Source of the DNA: Maribacter vaceletii
GTDB lineage: Bacteria > Bacteroidota > Bacteroidia > Flavobacteriales > Flavobacteriaceae
DNA: 64,000 nucleotides
Reading direction: 5' to 3'
NCBI RefSeq assembly: GCF_003634105.1
Contig: NZ_RBIQ01000007.1
Span: 1,550,001 to 1,614,000, forward strand
Every line of letters begins with the position of its first letter. Position 1 is the stretch's first letter. Under the pieces are notes generated by a model. That model ran no database searches. It was not told the origin of the DNA and worked only from the letters and a program-made list of their open reading frames with translations. The translations under genes and the position numbers were made by a program. Positions 53,054 through 62,062 of this stretch are shown here, piece after piece.

Positions 53054-54070
53054 ATGCAAAATAATAGACTAGTTCTAGCTTCTCGTCCTACAGATTTTAT
53101 TTCTTCTAATAATTTTAAATTAGAAAAAGTAGAGTTGCCAAAACTTAAATTTGGCGAGTTTTTAATTAAAGTACTTTACTTGTCTGTAGCTCCTGTGATG
53201 AAATTTTATATGTTAGATGGCGCAGGTATAGAAAGTCCTTTACAAATAGGAGATGTAATGCGAGGTAGAGGTGTTGGCGAAGTAGTGGAAAGTAAAAATG
53301 CAGATTTTAGTGTTGGAGATATTGTACAAGGAAAATGTGGTTGGCAAGAATATGTTATTTGTGATGGAAGTCCGTACCATATGATGTATAAAGTAGAACA
53401 GCGAATTTTACCTTATTCTACAGCACTAGGTGTTTTGGGAATGACAGGTTTTACTTCTTATTTTGGTTTGTATAAAGTTGGGGCTTTACAAAAAGGAGAA
53501 AACGTTTTGGTTTCAGCAGCAGCTGGTGGTGTAGGTTCCTCTGTAGGTAGTTTGGCAAAAATAAAAGGAGCTAAGGCAGTTGGTTTTGCAAGTACAGATG
53601 AAAAATGCAGATTGTTAGTAGAGAAATTGGGCTATATAGGGGCTATTAATTATAATAGTGAAAATATTGGGGCTCAAATTGATACTTTTTTTCCTGATGG
53701 CATAGATGTTTATTTTGATAACGTAGGTGGGCCTTTGTTAGATATTGCTTTAACAAAGTTAAAGCGATACGCTAGAGTGGTTTGTTGTGGAAGAATTTCT
53801 CAATATTTAGAGGGTAAAGACGCCTCTGTTTATCCTTTAAAAAATTGGCATAGAATAGGAGCTACGAGGTCTAAAATGGAAGGATTTTTTATATATGATT
53901 TTGAAAATGAATTTCCAATAGCAGAAAAAGAAATGTCGCAATGGATTAAAGACGGAAAGTTAGATTACCAAGAAGATATTTTAGAAGGATTGGAAAATAT
54001 GCCAATTGCTCTTAATCGTTTGTTCCAAAAAAAGAATGTTGGGAAACAACTAGTAAGGATTAGTGAATAG
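53054..54070 (+). CDS. MDR-family NADP-dependent oxidoreductase (enone reductase type)
   Basis: A 338-residue medium-chain reductase of the zinc-free leukotriene/prostaglandin reductase (CurA-like) group. NADPH motif VSAAAGGVGSSVGSLAKIKGAKAVGFAST near residue 155, then GIDVYFDNVGGPLLD near residue 217. It reduces alpha,beta-unsaturated carbonyl compounds with NADPH. Last gene of the island on the right: its 3' end overlaps the convergent glycosyltransferase gene by 11 bp. Confidence 0.9.
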   Translation: MQNNRLVLASRPTDFISSNNFKLEKVELPKLKFGEFLIKVLYLSVAPVMKFYMLDGAGIESPLQIGDVMRGRGVGEVVESKNADFSVGDIVQGKCGWQEYVICDGSPYHMMYKVEQRILPYSTALGVLGMTGFTSYFGLYKVGALQKGENVLVSAAAGGVGSSVGSLAKIKGAKAVGFASTDEKCRLLVEKLGYIGAINYNSENIGAQIDTFFPDGIDVYFDNVGGPLLDIALTKLKRYARVVCCGRISQYLEGKDASVYPLKNWHRIGATRSKMEGFFIYDFENEFPIAEKEMSQWIKDGKLDYQEDILEGLENMPIALNRLFQKKNVGKQLVRISE

Positions 54071-54770
54071 CAATCTTTTTCTTGTAATAATCGTGTAGTT
54101 CACATGGGCTTGCTCCAAAGTGTTTTTTTAAATGAATAATGCCGAAGTAATATTGTAGTTTGTAGATTCCAATTTTCTCGTACCTCCTTGCCGAGGTTTT
54201 TACTTTTTGTGGTAAAATAGTGAAAGTATGTTCTTTATAAACTCTACTGATAAACTCATTATCTTCATAAATAATAAAGTTTTCATTAAAACCATTTAGA
54301 GAATTAAAGAGTTCTTTAGAAATGAATAAAGATTGGTCTCCTCCTCTACATATTTTATGGTTTATTTTAGAAAACCATGCAAAGAATTTTAAAAATAAGT
54401 GGTTGTTATCAAATTTCATTTGAAAACATCCTACATTTTGTTTTTTAAGAAACGCATTTGCTATTAAGGCATCAAAATTTTTAGGTGGAAAAGTATCAAT
54501 ATGTAAAAAATAGAAAATATTTCCAGTAGCTTTTTTTGCTCCTGTATTCATTTGCTTGGCTCTGCCTTTTTTTGAAGAAATAACGATAGCTCCATTTTCT
54601 TTTGCAATAGAAACAGTGTTATCTGTGCTGCCGCCATCAACAATAATTATTTCTTTTATAAAATTACTTTTAGAAATATTGGTTTTTAAATGAGAAAGTA
54701 ATTTAGGAATACTTTTTTCTTCATTTAAAACGGGAATAACAATAGATATTTGTGGGGGATTATTTTTCAT
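54060..54770 (-). CDS. Family 2 glycosyltransferase, arsenosugar-associated type (TIGR04283-like)
   Basis: A 236-residue cytosolic GT-A enzyme. ISIVIPVLNEEKSIPKLLSH at the start, VDGGSTDNT near residue 46, the DxD-like FLHIDTFPP near residue 92, and the family-specific GGDQSLFISKELF region. The combination with PNP, DUF547, a TIGR04282-like transferase and a rhodanese in one minus-strand unit matches the arsenosugar-associated cluster of flavobacteria. Its start overlaps the upstream gene by 11 bp. Confidence 0.85.
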   Translation of the reverse strand: MKNNPPQISIVIPVLNEEKSIPKLLSHLKTNISKSNFIKEIIIVDGGSTDNTVSIAKENGAIVISSKKGRAKQMNTGAKKATGNIFYFLHIDTFPPKNFDALIANAFLKKQNVGCFQMKFDNNHLFLKFFAWFSKINHKICRGGDQSLFISKELFNSLNGFNENFIIYEDNEFISRVYKEHTFTILPQKVKTSARRYEKIGIYKLQYYFGIIHLKKHFGASPCELHDYYKKKIAIH

Positions 54771-55476
54771 TTAAACTCCAATTGTAGTCTAGGTATTTTA
54801 CACTTGTTTTTTTAGAAAAATTAATAGTAGTATATGGTTTTATAAAGTCTACAATAGTCCCTTTTGTTGTAAAATCTTTTTTAAACCATTTAAAAATTTG
54901 AGACAATTCTACTTCTGATGAGGAGATTTTATTTCGTTTAGAATCGTTAATAAAGTCTTTAGTTGCTTGTTCTAATTGTGTTTCTATTTTTGAAGCAATA
55001 AAAGCTTCATTTTTTAGCATTGGGCAAGAGAAAGAAGCACAGTTAATAGCAAAATGAATTCTTGGTTCGTTCATTTTTCTTAGAATTTTATGTTCAATAT
55101 CTCCTAAAGAAAGAGTTTTGTTACCAACTTTTATCCATTGCTTATCCCAAGGTTTTGAAATGTTTTTAATGCTATTTGTAGGATAGTTGTCTAAAATAAG
55201 TTTTACAGTTGCAGCATTGTAAAGGTTTATATAGTATGCTAATTTTTCATTTTTATTAGCCGTGTTATTTATAGGTTTGCTTTCTAATTTGTTTATATAA
55301 TTAGATAAAGTAGTAGTGTCTTTTAAAAACCCTTTATAATCTACATTTCCATTGTGATCTACGTGAGTTTTTAAAAGAGAATCCCAACTACTATGCTCTA
55401 TTTTATTAGATTGCCCGTTTACTAGGTTGCTAAAAAGAGAAAATAGTAATAAAAATGTGTAGCTATAAAATTGCAT
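54760..55476 (-). CDS. Exported DUF547 protein
   Basis: A 238-residue protein with signal MQFYSYTFLLLFSLFSNLVNGQ. The DUF547 domain is recognised by YINLYNAATVKLILDNYP near residue 87 and IHFAINCASFSCPML near residue 140, where cysteines occur in the conserved NCAS/SCP stretch. Function unknown; the family has a papain-like cysteine-peptidase-related fold. Part of the arsenosugar-type unit. Confidence 0.88.
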   Translation of the reverse strand: MQFYSYTFLLLFSLFSNLVNGQSNKIEHSSWDSLLKTHVDHNGNVDYKGFLKDTTTLSNYINKLESKPINNTANKNEKLAYYINLYNAATVKLILDNYPTNSIKNISKPWDKQWIKVGNKTLSLGDIEHKILRKMNEPRIHFAINCASFSCPMLKNEAFIASKIETQLEQATKDFINDSKRNKISSSEVELSQIFKWFKKDFTTKGTIVDFIKPYTTINFSKKTSVKYLDYNWSLNEK

Positions 55477-55541
55477 TGTAAAGCTTTATTTTTTAGTTGT
55501 TAAAAGTTTTAAAACCTTACAATGCAGTGGTGATTTTTAAG

Positions 55542-56363
55542 TTATAATTGCTTTATCAATTCTTTAAATAGCAGTATCATTTTAGGTTCTGTATTGCCTG
55601 CTACTTCTATTATTTCTTGAATATTAACTGGTTGTAAATTGTCAGGGTCACATTCATCGGTAAGTACAGATACTGCTACAATGGGTAGTTTTAAATGGTT
55701 TGCTACAATTACCTCTGGCACGGTACTCATTCCTACCGCATCTGCACCAATAATTTTTAGCATACGGTATTCTGCTTTGGTTTCTAATTGCGGACCTACT
55801 ACAGATGCATAAACTCCTTTTTGTATAGAGATATTATTTTTAATAGCAATAGCTTCTATTTTTTTACGCATAGCAAGGTCATAGGGTTCTAGCATATCTA
55901 CAAAGCGATCCCCAAATTCTGCTACATTTTTAAAAGCTAAAGGAGAGCCACCCTGAAGATTTATGTGGTCTTCAATAAGCATAATATCTCCCTTCTTGTA
56001 ATTTAAATTTATTGCCCCTGCTGCATTTGATACAAAAAGGTTTTTTATTCCCAATTGGTGCATTACACGAATAGGGTAGGTAATGTCCATAAAATCATAT
56101 CCTTCATACAAATGAAAGCGACCTTCCATAACCACTACTTTTTTGCCTTCTATAGTGCCATAGATTAATTTTCCAGTATGAAATTCTACCGTTGCTAATG
56201 GAAAGAATGGAATGTGATTATAATGAGCTGTTATTGGGTCTTCTATTTCATTTACTAGCTTGCCTAAGCCAGTTCCTAAAATTATACCTATTTCAGGGTT
56301 TAAAAATCCTTTTTTTTCAAGAAAGTCTACAGACTCTTGTAACTGTTTTTTTGTAATTGTCAT
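55542..56363 (-). CDS. Purine-nucleoside phosphorylase
   Basis: A 273-residue trimeric-type PNP (PNP/MTAP family), which cleaves purine nucleosides with phosphate. GIILGTGLGKLVNEIE near residue 25, MEGRFHLYEGYDFMDITYPIRVM near residue 75, SNAAGAINLNYKKGDIM near residue 113 and GADAVGMSTVPEVIVANH near residue 195. Next to arsenosugar-type transferases it probably handles the adenosyl part released from SAM. Its start overlaps the stop of the next upstream gene. Confidence 0.93.
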   Translation of the reverse strand: MTITKKQLQESVDFLEKKGFLNPEIGIILGTGLGKLVNEIEDPITAHYNHIPFFPLATVEFHTGKLIYGTIEGKKVVVMEGRFHLYEGYDFMDITYPIRVMHQLGIKNLFVSNAAGAINLNYKKGDIMLIEDHINLQGGSPLAFKNVAEFGDRFVDMLEPYDLAMRKKIEAIAIKNNISIQKGVYASVVGPQLETKAEYRMLKIIGADAVGMSTVPEVIVANHLKLPIVAVSVLTDECDPDNLQPVNIQEIIEVAGNTEPKMILLFKELIKQL

Positions 56364-57031
56364 ATGATTTTTATAAATGGTTTAAAGGCTTTAATGTCTT
56401 TAATGTCTTCATAAACATCTACATCATTTTTTGCCTCTAAAATATGTGTTTTTGTGTTTTTTAAATCATTTAATGTGTCTTGTAAAACGGTATTTGTACC
56501 CCATTCTTTGTTTTTAAATAATTTGGAGTTGGGAGCTTTCATTCCTAAAAGATAATACCCGCCATCTATTGCTGGTCCAACAACATAATCGTTAGTATTT
56601 AGATGAATAAATGCCTTTTCAATATCTTCTTGGGATAAGTCATACATATCACTACCAATAACAACAATATGTTCAAAACCGGAATTAAATCCATCATTAA
56701 AAGCATTGAACATTCGCTCTCCTAAATCTGTTCCTTTTTGTATTTTTTTATTGTAAATGGTAGTATTCCAAGTATCTTTTTCCCAAATCTCTTCAGAATA
56801 AAATACTTGTTTAGTGGCATATATGTTTTTTGTAATGTTAGCTGTGTGTTGTAATAGAAATTTATAAATATCTAAAGCTGCATTTTTGCCAACAGTAGCA
56901 GCTAAACGAGTTTTACATTTTCCTAATTCTGGATTTCTGGTAAAAATTAGAAGTAAGTTCTTAGAATTTACAAGTTCAAAACGAATTGCTTTTTTATCGG
57001 TTTTGTTTTCATTTGGAGATAATACACCCAT
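56360..57031 (-). CDS. TIGR04282-like glycosyltransferase (arsenosugar-associated)
   Basis: A 223-residue GT-A protein of the CofC/MobA-like DUF2064 group. LLIFTRNPELGKCKTRLAATVG near residue 27 is the nucleotide-binding start, VIGSDMYDLS near residue 122 holds the metal Asp, and GPAIDGGYYLLGMK near residue 153 is typical. Four-base overlap with PNP. The likely start could be the Met at 57031 or slightly downstream. Confidence 0.87.
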   Translation of the reverse strand: MGVLSPNENKTDKKAIRFELVNSKNLLLIFTRNPELGKCKTRLAATVGKNAALDIYKFLLQHTANITKNIYATKQVFYSEEIWEKDTWNTTIYNKKIQKGTDLGERMFNAFNDGFNSGFEHIVVIGSDMYDLSQEDIEKAFIHLNTNDYVVGPAIDGGYYLLGMKAPNSKLFKNKEWGTNTVLQDTLNDLKNTKTHILEAKNDVDVYEDIKDIKAFKPFIKII

Positions 57032-57051
57032 TATTTATGCAGACTTTGTAT

Positions 57052-57546
57052 TTATTTATAAACTTTTTCGCCCTTTTTTAAAAGCTTGCCCCAATGTTTG
57101 TTGTAAGCATGTACTTTTTCCGTTTTTTCTTGATTTAAATTATATACAGGCTGGTCTTGGTTTTTCCATTCAAAAATTCCGCCATATAAATTTTTAACAT
57201 TAGTGAACCCCATTTTTTGTAACGTTTCTCCAATATTTTCTGAGCGAACGCCAATGGAACAATACACAACGATTGGAGCGTTTTTATTAGTGATTTTTTT
57301 TGAAATACTATCTTTATTAAAAGTATCATAGCCAACCCAGATAGCATTTTTTATATGGCTTACGTTAAACTCAGCCTCTTCTCTGCTATCTAATAAAACA
57401 ATACTATCATTAGGAATTAAATTAGCAACTTGAATATAGGGTACAGATTCTTTGTTGTAGTTTTTTAGAGTTTTATCTAGCTTAGATTGTGATTGTAAAC
57501 TAAAAAAACTGCAAATTAAAAATAAAAAACACCATATATTTCGCAT
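57052..57546 (-). CDS. Exported rhodanese-like protein
   Basis: A 164-residue single-domain rhodanese with signal MRNIWCFLFLICSFFSLQSQ. The active loop is YCSIGVRSENIG near residue 110 with the catalytic Cys kept. VLLDSREEAEFNVSHIKNA is the CH2A segment. First gene of the arsenosugar-type minus-strand unit. Periplasmic location. Confidence 0.9.
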   Translation of the reverse strand: MRNIWCFLFLICSFFSLQSQSKLDKTLKNYNKESVPYIQVANLIPNDSIVLLDSREEAEFNVSHIKNAIWVGYDTFNKDSISKKITNKNAPIVVYCSIGVRSENIGETLQKMGFTNVKNLYGGIFEWKNQDQPVYNLNQEKTEKVHAYNKHWGKLLKKGEKVYK

Positions 57547-57819
57547 ACTATTTTATAGGTTTAATGAGTATAACAAATATACTGTTTTACAAATATCAGC
57601 TTAATTTTGATTAGAATTATTTGATAGAAAACTTGTTTTTTTGTCTAAAGTTTTATGTGAAATTTGTCGGGAATACTTTAAAAAAATTACAGGTTATTGA
57701 AAATAATGTGCGTTGTGTTGCTCAAGTCTAGTTATTGGGTCGGTGGATTCACCTGTATAATATTTATCCAATGTAACAGAGTAAATAATATATAAATAAT
57801 GCATGATAAGTTCTTAAAA
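57547..57819. other. Intergenic stretch with no recognised feature
   Basis: The AT-rich region between the rhodanese gene and the tRNA terminator contains no ORF with a plausible product, no repeat and no TTAA-N5-TTAA tandem. It presumably holds the promoter of the arsenosugar-type unit. Confidence 0.4.
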
Positions 57820-57850
57820 ACAAAAAACCCTGCGTATGCAGGGTTTAATT
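57820..57850 (-). terminator. Terminator of the tRNA-Phe transcript
   Basis: On the minus strand AAACCCTGC pairs with GCAGGGTTT around a short loop and is followed by TTTTGTTTTT. It lies just 3' of the tRNA gene. Confidence 0.82.
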
Positions 57851-57851
57851 G

Positions 57852-57924
57852 TGGTGCCTCCAGGAATCGAACCAGGGACACATGGATTTTCAGTCCATTG
57901 CTCTACCAACTGAGCTAAGGCACC
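57852..57924 (-). tRNA. tRNA-Phe (GAA)
   Basis: A 73-nt cloverleaf on the minus strand. Acceptor arms GGTGCCT/AGGCACC, D-loop AGCTCAGTTGGTAGAGC, anticodon loop CTGAAAA giving anticodon GAA, and T-arm GGTTCGATTCC. The discriminator is A. The CCA end is not encoded. A promoter and a terminator flank it. Confidence 0.97.
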
Positions 57925-57941
57925 ATGCCGTTAAGCGGGTG

Positions 57942-57972
57942 CAAATATATGTTCAAATTTATTATATACAAA
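57942..57972 (-). promoter_or_regulatory. Bacteroidetes-type promoter of tRNA-Phe
   Basis: On the minus strand TTTG (57969-57972), a 19-nt spacer and TATATTTG (57942-57949) match the Bacteroidetes -33/-7 consensus TTTG-N19-TAnnTTTG exactly. It is 17 bp upstream of the tRNA 5' end. It supports the phylum assignment. Confidence 0.82.
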
Positions 57973-58024
57973 CAAAAATGAAAAAAAAGACGATTGTTTT
58001 TTTACATTTCTTAATCTTTGTAAC

Positions 58025-58753
58025 ATGAATTTAATTGTAGATGTAGGTAATACATATGTAAAACTGGCTGTTTTCGAGGAAGATAGCTTGCTATATGTGG
58101 TTTCTGTTAAGTTAATTTCTTTATCAGAAAATTTAGAAAATATATTTAAAGATTACCCCAATATTAGTAGAACTATAGTTTCTTCTGTTGGTAGGTTAGA
58201 TAATGAATCTATAAAAAAAATAGCAAAAAGAACACAGTTACATGAGTTAACATCTAGTTCTAAAACTGCTTTTGTTAATAAATACAGTAGTCCAAAAACA
58301 TTAGGGGTAGACCGTATTGCCCTAGCAATGGCGGGAGTACTCTTGTATTCTAATAAGAATGTGTTAATTATAGATGCTGGTACTTGTATAACCTATGATT
58401 TTGTGAATAGTGATAGAGAATATTTAGGAGGAGCCATTTCTCCTGGAATTCTTATGAGGTATACAGCATTAAATAATTTAACGGCAAAATTGCCTTTGCT
58501 AGATAAAAAACATACCGAAGATTTTATTGGAAACTCTACAGAAACAAGTATTCATAGTGGCGTAGTTAATGGTGTTTGTACAGAAATAGAAGGGATAATT
58601 GGTCAATATAAAAGCAGATTTAAAGATTTAACAGTTATTTTAACAGGAGGAGATACTCATTTTTTGTCAAAACGATTAAAAAATACCATATTTGCGGATT
58701 CCAAATTCCTGCTAAAGGGACTAAACTATTTGTTGGAATACAACAAGCACTAG
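58025..58753 (+). CDS. coaX: Type III pantothenate kinase
   Basis: A 242-residue CoaX, which phosphorylates pantothenate in coenzyme A synthesis. The phosphate motif DVGNTYVKLAVFE is at residues 5-17, GVDRIALAMAG near residue 98 and DAGTCITYDFV near residue 119 are standard. The stop codon abuts the ATG of the next gene. Housekeeping gene, outside the island. Confidence 0.95.
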   Translation: MNLIVDVGNTYVKLAVFEEDSLLYVVSVKLISLSENLENIFKDYPNISRTIVSSVGRLDNESIKKIAKRTQLHELTSSSKTAFVNKYSSPKTLGVDRIALAMAGVLLYSNKNVLIIDAGTCITYDFVNSDREYLGGAISPGILMRYTALNNLTAKLPLLDKKHTEDFIGNSTETSIHSGVVNGVCTEIEGIIGQYKSRFKDLTVILTGGDTHFLSKRLKNTIFADSKFLLKGLNYLLEYNKH

Positions 58754-60040
58754 ATGATTAAGAAAATTTTAATTGCAATTGTGTGCATAGCTTCGGTTAG
58801 TATGTACGCTCAAGAAGGGTCAGTTTCTCCATATTCTTACTTTGGAATAGGAGAGTTAAGAACTACAAGTACTGTAGAAAACCAAATGATGGGGGGCTTA
58901 GGAGTTTATGCAGATAGTATACACGTAAATCTTAAAAACCCTGCAGCATATAGTAAGTTAGGACTTTCCGGTAATGATAAGGTTGGTTTAACAACGTATA
59001 CAGCGGGTATTTCTCATAACAGAATAACACTTAGTAGTTTTACTGAAGAAGAAGAAACCGCTTTAACAAATTTAGATTATTTAGCACTTGGTTTTAGTTT
59101 AGGAAAAGGACTAGGTATTGGTTTTGGATTAATGCCCCACTCCTCTGTAGGGTATAATATTGAACAAGGAACAACTGGAAGCCAAGGGGCTGTGTCAAAT
59201 GTATATTCAGGTGAAGGTGGGTTAAATAAAGTTTATTTTTCTGTAGGCTATGAGTTTATGAAAGATCTTAGCTTTGGAGCAACTGCGAATTTTAATTTTG
59301 GTACTATTAATAGTAGTAGGGTACAATCTACAGAAGGTATTCAATTTGGAACCTTTGACCGTAGAGAATCTAAAATAAATGGAATAGATTTTAATTTAGC
59401 AGTAAATTATACACCTAAGGTAACAAAAAAGCATACACTATATACTTCTCTAAGGGTTAAGACTCAGGGTAATTTAACCTCAAGTAATAGCCAAGAAATT
59501 GGTTCTTTTTCACCAGATAATGGAATAAATATAGAATTAATTGATGTAGACTTAGATGCGCAAGGCTTAAGAAATACAGAATTTAAAATTGCTCCAGCAA
59601 CTACTTTAGGAGTAGGTTTTGGAGAAGAAAAGAAATGGTTTTTAGGAGCAGAATATAGTATACAATCTTTAGATTCTTTTTCTAATGACTTCCTTGGAGC
59701 AACAAATGTTACTTACGGAGATGCTTCTGCTTTCTCCTTTGGAGGTTTTTATATACCAGAATATTCATCATTTACAAGTTACTTAAAAAGAGTTACTTAC
59801 AGGGCTGGTTTGCGTGCAGATAACTCTGGAATGATTGTAAATAATAAAGAAATTAAAGATTTTGGCATAACTTTTGGTTTAGGTCTACCACTGGGAAGAA
59901 GTTTTTCTAATATTAACCTAGGTTTTGAATTAGGAAAAAGAGGGACTTCTACAGCAAATTTAATAGAAGAAAACTACTTTAAAATTAATATAGGACTTTC
60001 TTTAAACGATTTGTGGTTCCAGAAAAGAAAAATTAATTAA
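58754..60040 (+). CDS. Outer-membrane beta-barrel protein of unknown function
   Basis: A 428-residue protein with signal MIKKILIAIVCIASVSMYAQ. The mature part starts SPYSYFGIGELR and MGGLGVYADSIHVNLKNPAAYS, a pattern common in flavobacterial FadL-like or PorV-like barrels, followed by alternating amphipathic strands. Directly follows coaX, as in related flavobacteria. Cargo unknown. Confidence 0.82.
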   Translation: MIKKILIAIVCIASVSMYAQEGSVSPYSYFGIGELRTTSTVENQMMGGLGVYADSIHVNLKNPAAYSKLGLSGNDKVGLTTYTAGISHNRITLSSFTEEEETALTNLDYLALGFSLGKGLGIGFGLMPHSSVGYNIEQGTTGSQGAVSNVYSGEGGLNKVYFSVGYEFMKDLSFGATANFNFGTINSSRVQSTEGIQFGTFDRRESKINGIDFNLAVNYTPKVTKKHTLYTSLRVKTQGNLTSSNSQEIGSFSPDNGINIELIDVDLDAQGLRNTEFKIAPATTLGVGFGEEKKWFLGAEYSIQSLDSFSNDFLGATNVTYGDASAFSFGGFYIPEYSSFTSYLKRVTYRAGLRADNSGMIVNNKEIKDFGITFGLGLPLGRSFSNINLGFELGKRGTSTANLIEENYFKINIGLSLNDLWFQKRKIN

Positions 60041-60078
60041 AAAATAGTACATTAACCACTTTAAAATAAAACAGTAAT

Positions 60079-61452
60079 ATGAAAACGAAACTTTACTTCG
60101 CAGCAATATTGTTTTTGGGAACAATAGGAGTAAGCAATGCTCAGGCTCAAAATCAAGAATGTATGACCAACTTATCTATATATGTTGAGCATGCTAAAGT
60201 TAAAAATTATGAAGCGGCATATACACCATGGAAAATGGTATATGACAATTGCCCGTCTTTAAACTGGGCAAATTTTGCCTATGGAGAAAGAATTTTAAAA
60301 GACAAAATTAAAAAATCTTCTGGAGCGGATAAAGATGCATTAATTTCAGACTTAATAAGTTTGTATGACAATAGTGTAAAACATTTTCCTAAAAAAGCAA
60401 CTCCTGCAGCTGTAGCAATAGATAAAGTGTTATTAAAGTATGATAACAAAATGACTAATGATGCAGAAATATATTCTATGTTAGGAGATGCATTTGTTAA
60501 TGATAAAGCAAACTTTAAAAACCCTAAAGCATTATACTTATATTTTTCTAGTTTGGTAGATTTACATAACTCAGGTGCTAAAGAACTTCAAGAAGTTTTT
60601 GATGTTTATGATGATGTTAATGAAAAAATAGAAGATGAAAATCTTAAATTAACAAACATTATTACAAAGTTACTACCTAAAGAAGAAGCAGGTACTTTAA
60701 CTTCTAAAGAGAAGAAACGTTTAAGTTCTGCAACAACAAATTCAGAATCATTTGGTAAAATTGCAGGAAGTATAGATTCTAAATTAGGAGCTCTTGCAGA
60801 TTGTGGAAACTTAATACCATTATACGAGAAAAACTTTGAAGAAAAAAAGGGTGATGTTAAATGGGTAAAAAGAGCAGTAGGAAGAATGTTTAGTAAAGAA
60901 TGTACTGAAGATCCAATGTTCAAAAAGTTATTTGATGAGCAATTAAAGTTAGATCCATCTGCAGATGCTTATATGTACGGTGGTATGTTAAAGCTTAAGT
61001 CTGGAGACAAGAATGGAGCAATATCAGATTTTAATAAAGCTGGTGAGTTAGAGAATGATTCTTATAAAAAATCTAACTTATTATATAAAATAGCTACTAT
61101 TTACAAAAAAGGAGGAAGCAAATCTACAGCTAGAAGCTATGCGCAAAAAGCAATAAATGCTAATTCATCTAATGGTAAAGCGTATTTATTAATTGCAAGT
61201 TTGTATGCAAGTAGTGCAAACAGTTGTGGAGCAACAACTTTTGAAAAACGTGCTATATATTGGAAAGCAGCAGAAATGGCAAGAAAAGCTGGAAGAGTAG
61301 ATCCATCACTAAGTGGTAGAGCAAACCAATCTGCAGCAAGTTATTCTGCAAAAGCACCAACAAAAGAAATGATTTTTACAGCTGGTAAAGCTGGCCAAAC
61401 CGTTACGTTTAAGTGTTGGGCAGGTGGTAGCGTAAAAGTTCCTAATTTATAA
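60079..61452 (+). CDS. Exported TPR-repeat protein
   Basis: A 457-residue protein with signal MKTKLYFAAILFLGTIGVSNAQA. Helical throughout, with recognisable TPR units near residues 300-390 (YMYGGMLKLKSGDKNGAISDFNKAG and YKIATIYKKGGSKSTARSYAQKA). Probable scaffold for protein contacts in the periplasm. Lies 38 bp after the outer-membrane protein gene and 1 bp before lptC. Confidence 0.85.
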   Translation: MKTKLYFAAILFLGTIGVSNAQAQNQECMTNLSIYVEHAKVKNYEAAYTPWKMVYDNCPSLNWANFAYGERILKDKIKKSSGADKDALISDLISLYDNSVKHFPKKATPAAVAIDKVLLKYDNKMTNDAEIYSMLGDAFVNDKANFKNPKALYLYFSSLVDLHNSGAKELQEVFDVYDDVNEKIEDENLKLTNIITKLLPKEEAGTLTSKEKKRLSSATTNSESFGKIAGSIDSKLGALADCGNLIPLYEKNFEEKKGDVKWVKRAVGRMFSKECTEDPMFKKLFDEQLKLDPSADAYMYGGMLKLKSGDKNGAISDFNKAGELENDSYKKSNLLYKIATIYKKGGSKSTARSYAQKAINANSSNGKAYLLIASLYASSANSCGATTFEKRAIYWKAAEMARKAGRVDPSLSGRANQSAASYSAKAPTKEMIFTAGKAGQTVTFKCWAGGSVKVPNL

Positions 61453-61453
61453 G

Positions 61454-62062
61454 ATGCGAAATTTTTTTACAGATAATTTAAAAAGCATTGCCATGGTATT
61501 TTCCATGGCAATGCTTTTTTTTTCATGTAAAGACAATTATAAAAGAGTAGGAGAAGAGGCTAAGCCTAATATATTTCCTCAAGGTGTTGCTAAAAATTTT
61601 GTACTTACCTATACAGAAACAAAAGAAAAACTAGATTCCGACGATAAAAAAGCATCAAAGGTTTTAGCTATTTTAACTAGTGCTATTAGTGAAGATTTTG
61701 ATAACTTAAAATTTCCACATAGAACTTTTCCAAACGGAGTACATGTAGATTTTTTTGATGAAAACAAAAAAAAGAGCACCATTACTGCCGATTATGGTAT
61801 TATTTATAGTGCAACAAATGTTATAGATTTACAAGGGAATGTGGTTATAAAAAGTCATGATGGTAAATTGTTAGAAACACCTCAATTATATTGGGATCAA
61901 TCTAATGAGTGGATATTTACGCAAGAGAAGTTTACTTTTACAAATCCAGAAGATGGTACCGTAATGGATGGGGAAGGGATGGATTTTAATAAAGATTTAA
62001 GTTTCTTAAACGCTCATAAAACCTATGGGTTAATGCTTATTAAAGAAGAAAAAGATGATTAA
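61454..62062 (+). CDS. lptC: LPS export protein LptC
   Basis: A 202-residue lipoprotein-like protein (MLFFSCKDN) with the LptC beta-jellyroll (VHVDFFDENKKKSTITADYGIIYSATNVIDLQGNVVIKSHDG near residue 95). It links the LptB2FG ABC transporter to LptA in lipopolysaccharide export. The last bases overlap the small membrane-protein gene by 8 bp. Confidence 0.88.
   Translation: MRNFFTDNLKSIAMVFSMAMLFFSCKDNYKRVGEEAKPNIFPQGVAKNFVLTYTETKEKLDSDDKKASKVLAILTSAISEDFDNLKFPHRTFPNGVHVDFFDENKKKSTITADYGIIYSATNVIDLQGNVVIKSHDGKLLETPQLYWDQSNEWIFTQEKFTFTNPEDGTVMDGEGMDFNKDLSFLNAHKTYGLMLIKEEKDD

Noticed and set aside
321-54070. Haem oxygenase or phycobiliprotein genes supporting a bilin role
   Set aside because: I looked for them and found none, so the bilin hypothesis rests on the CpcT-like and downstream families only.
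55500-55512. A TTAA-N5-TTAA match near the PNP and DUF547 genes
   Set aside because: It is a single unit with no partner 16 bp away and does not share the flanking CTA. Single matches are expected by chance in such AT-rich DNA.
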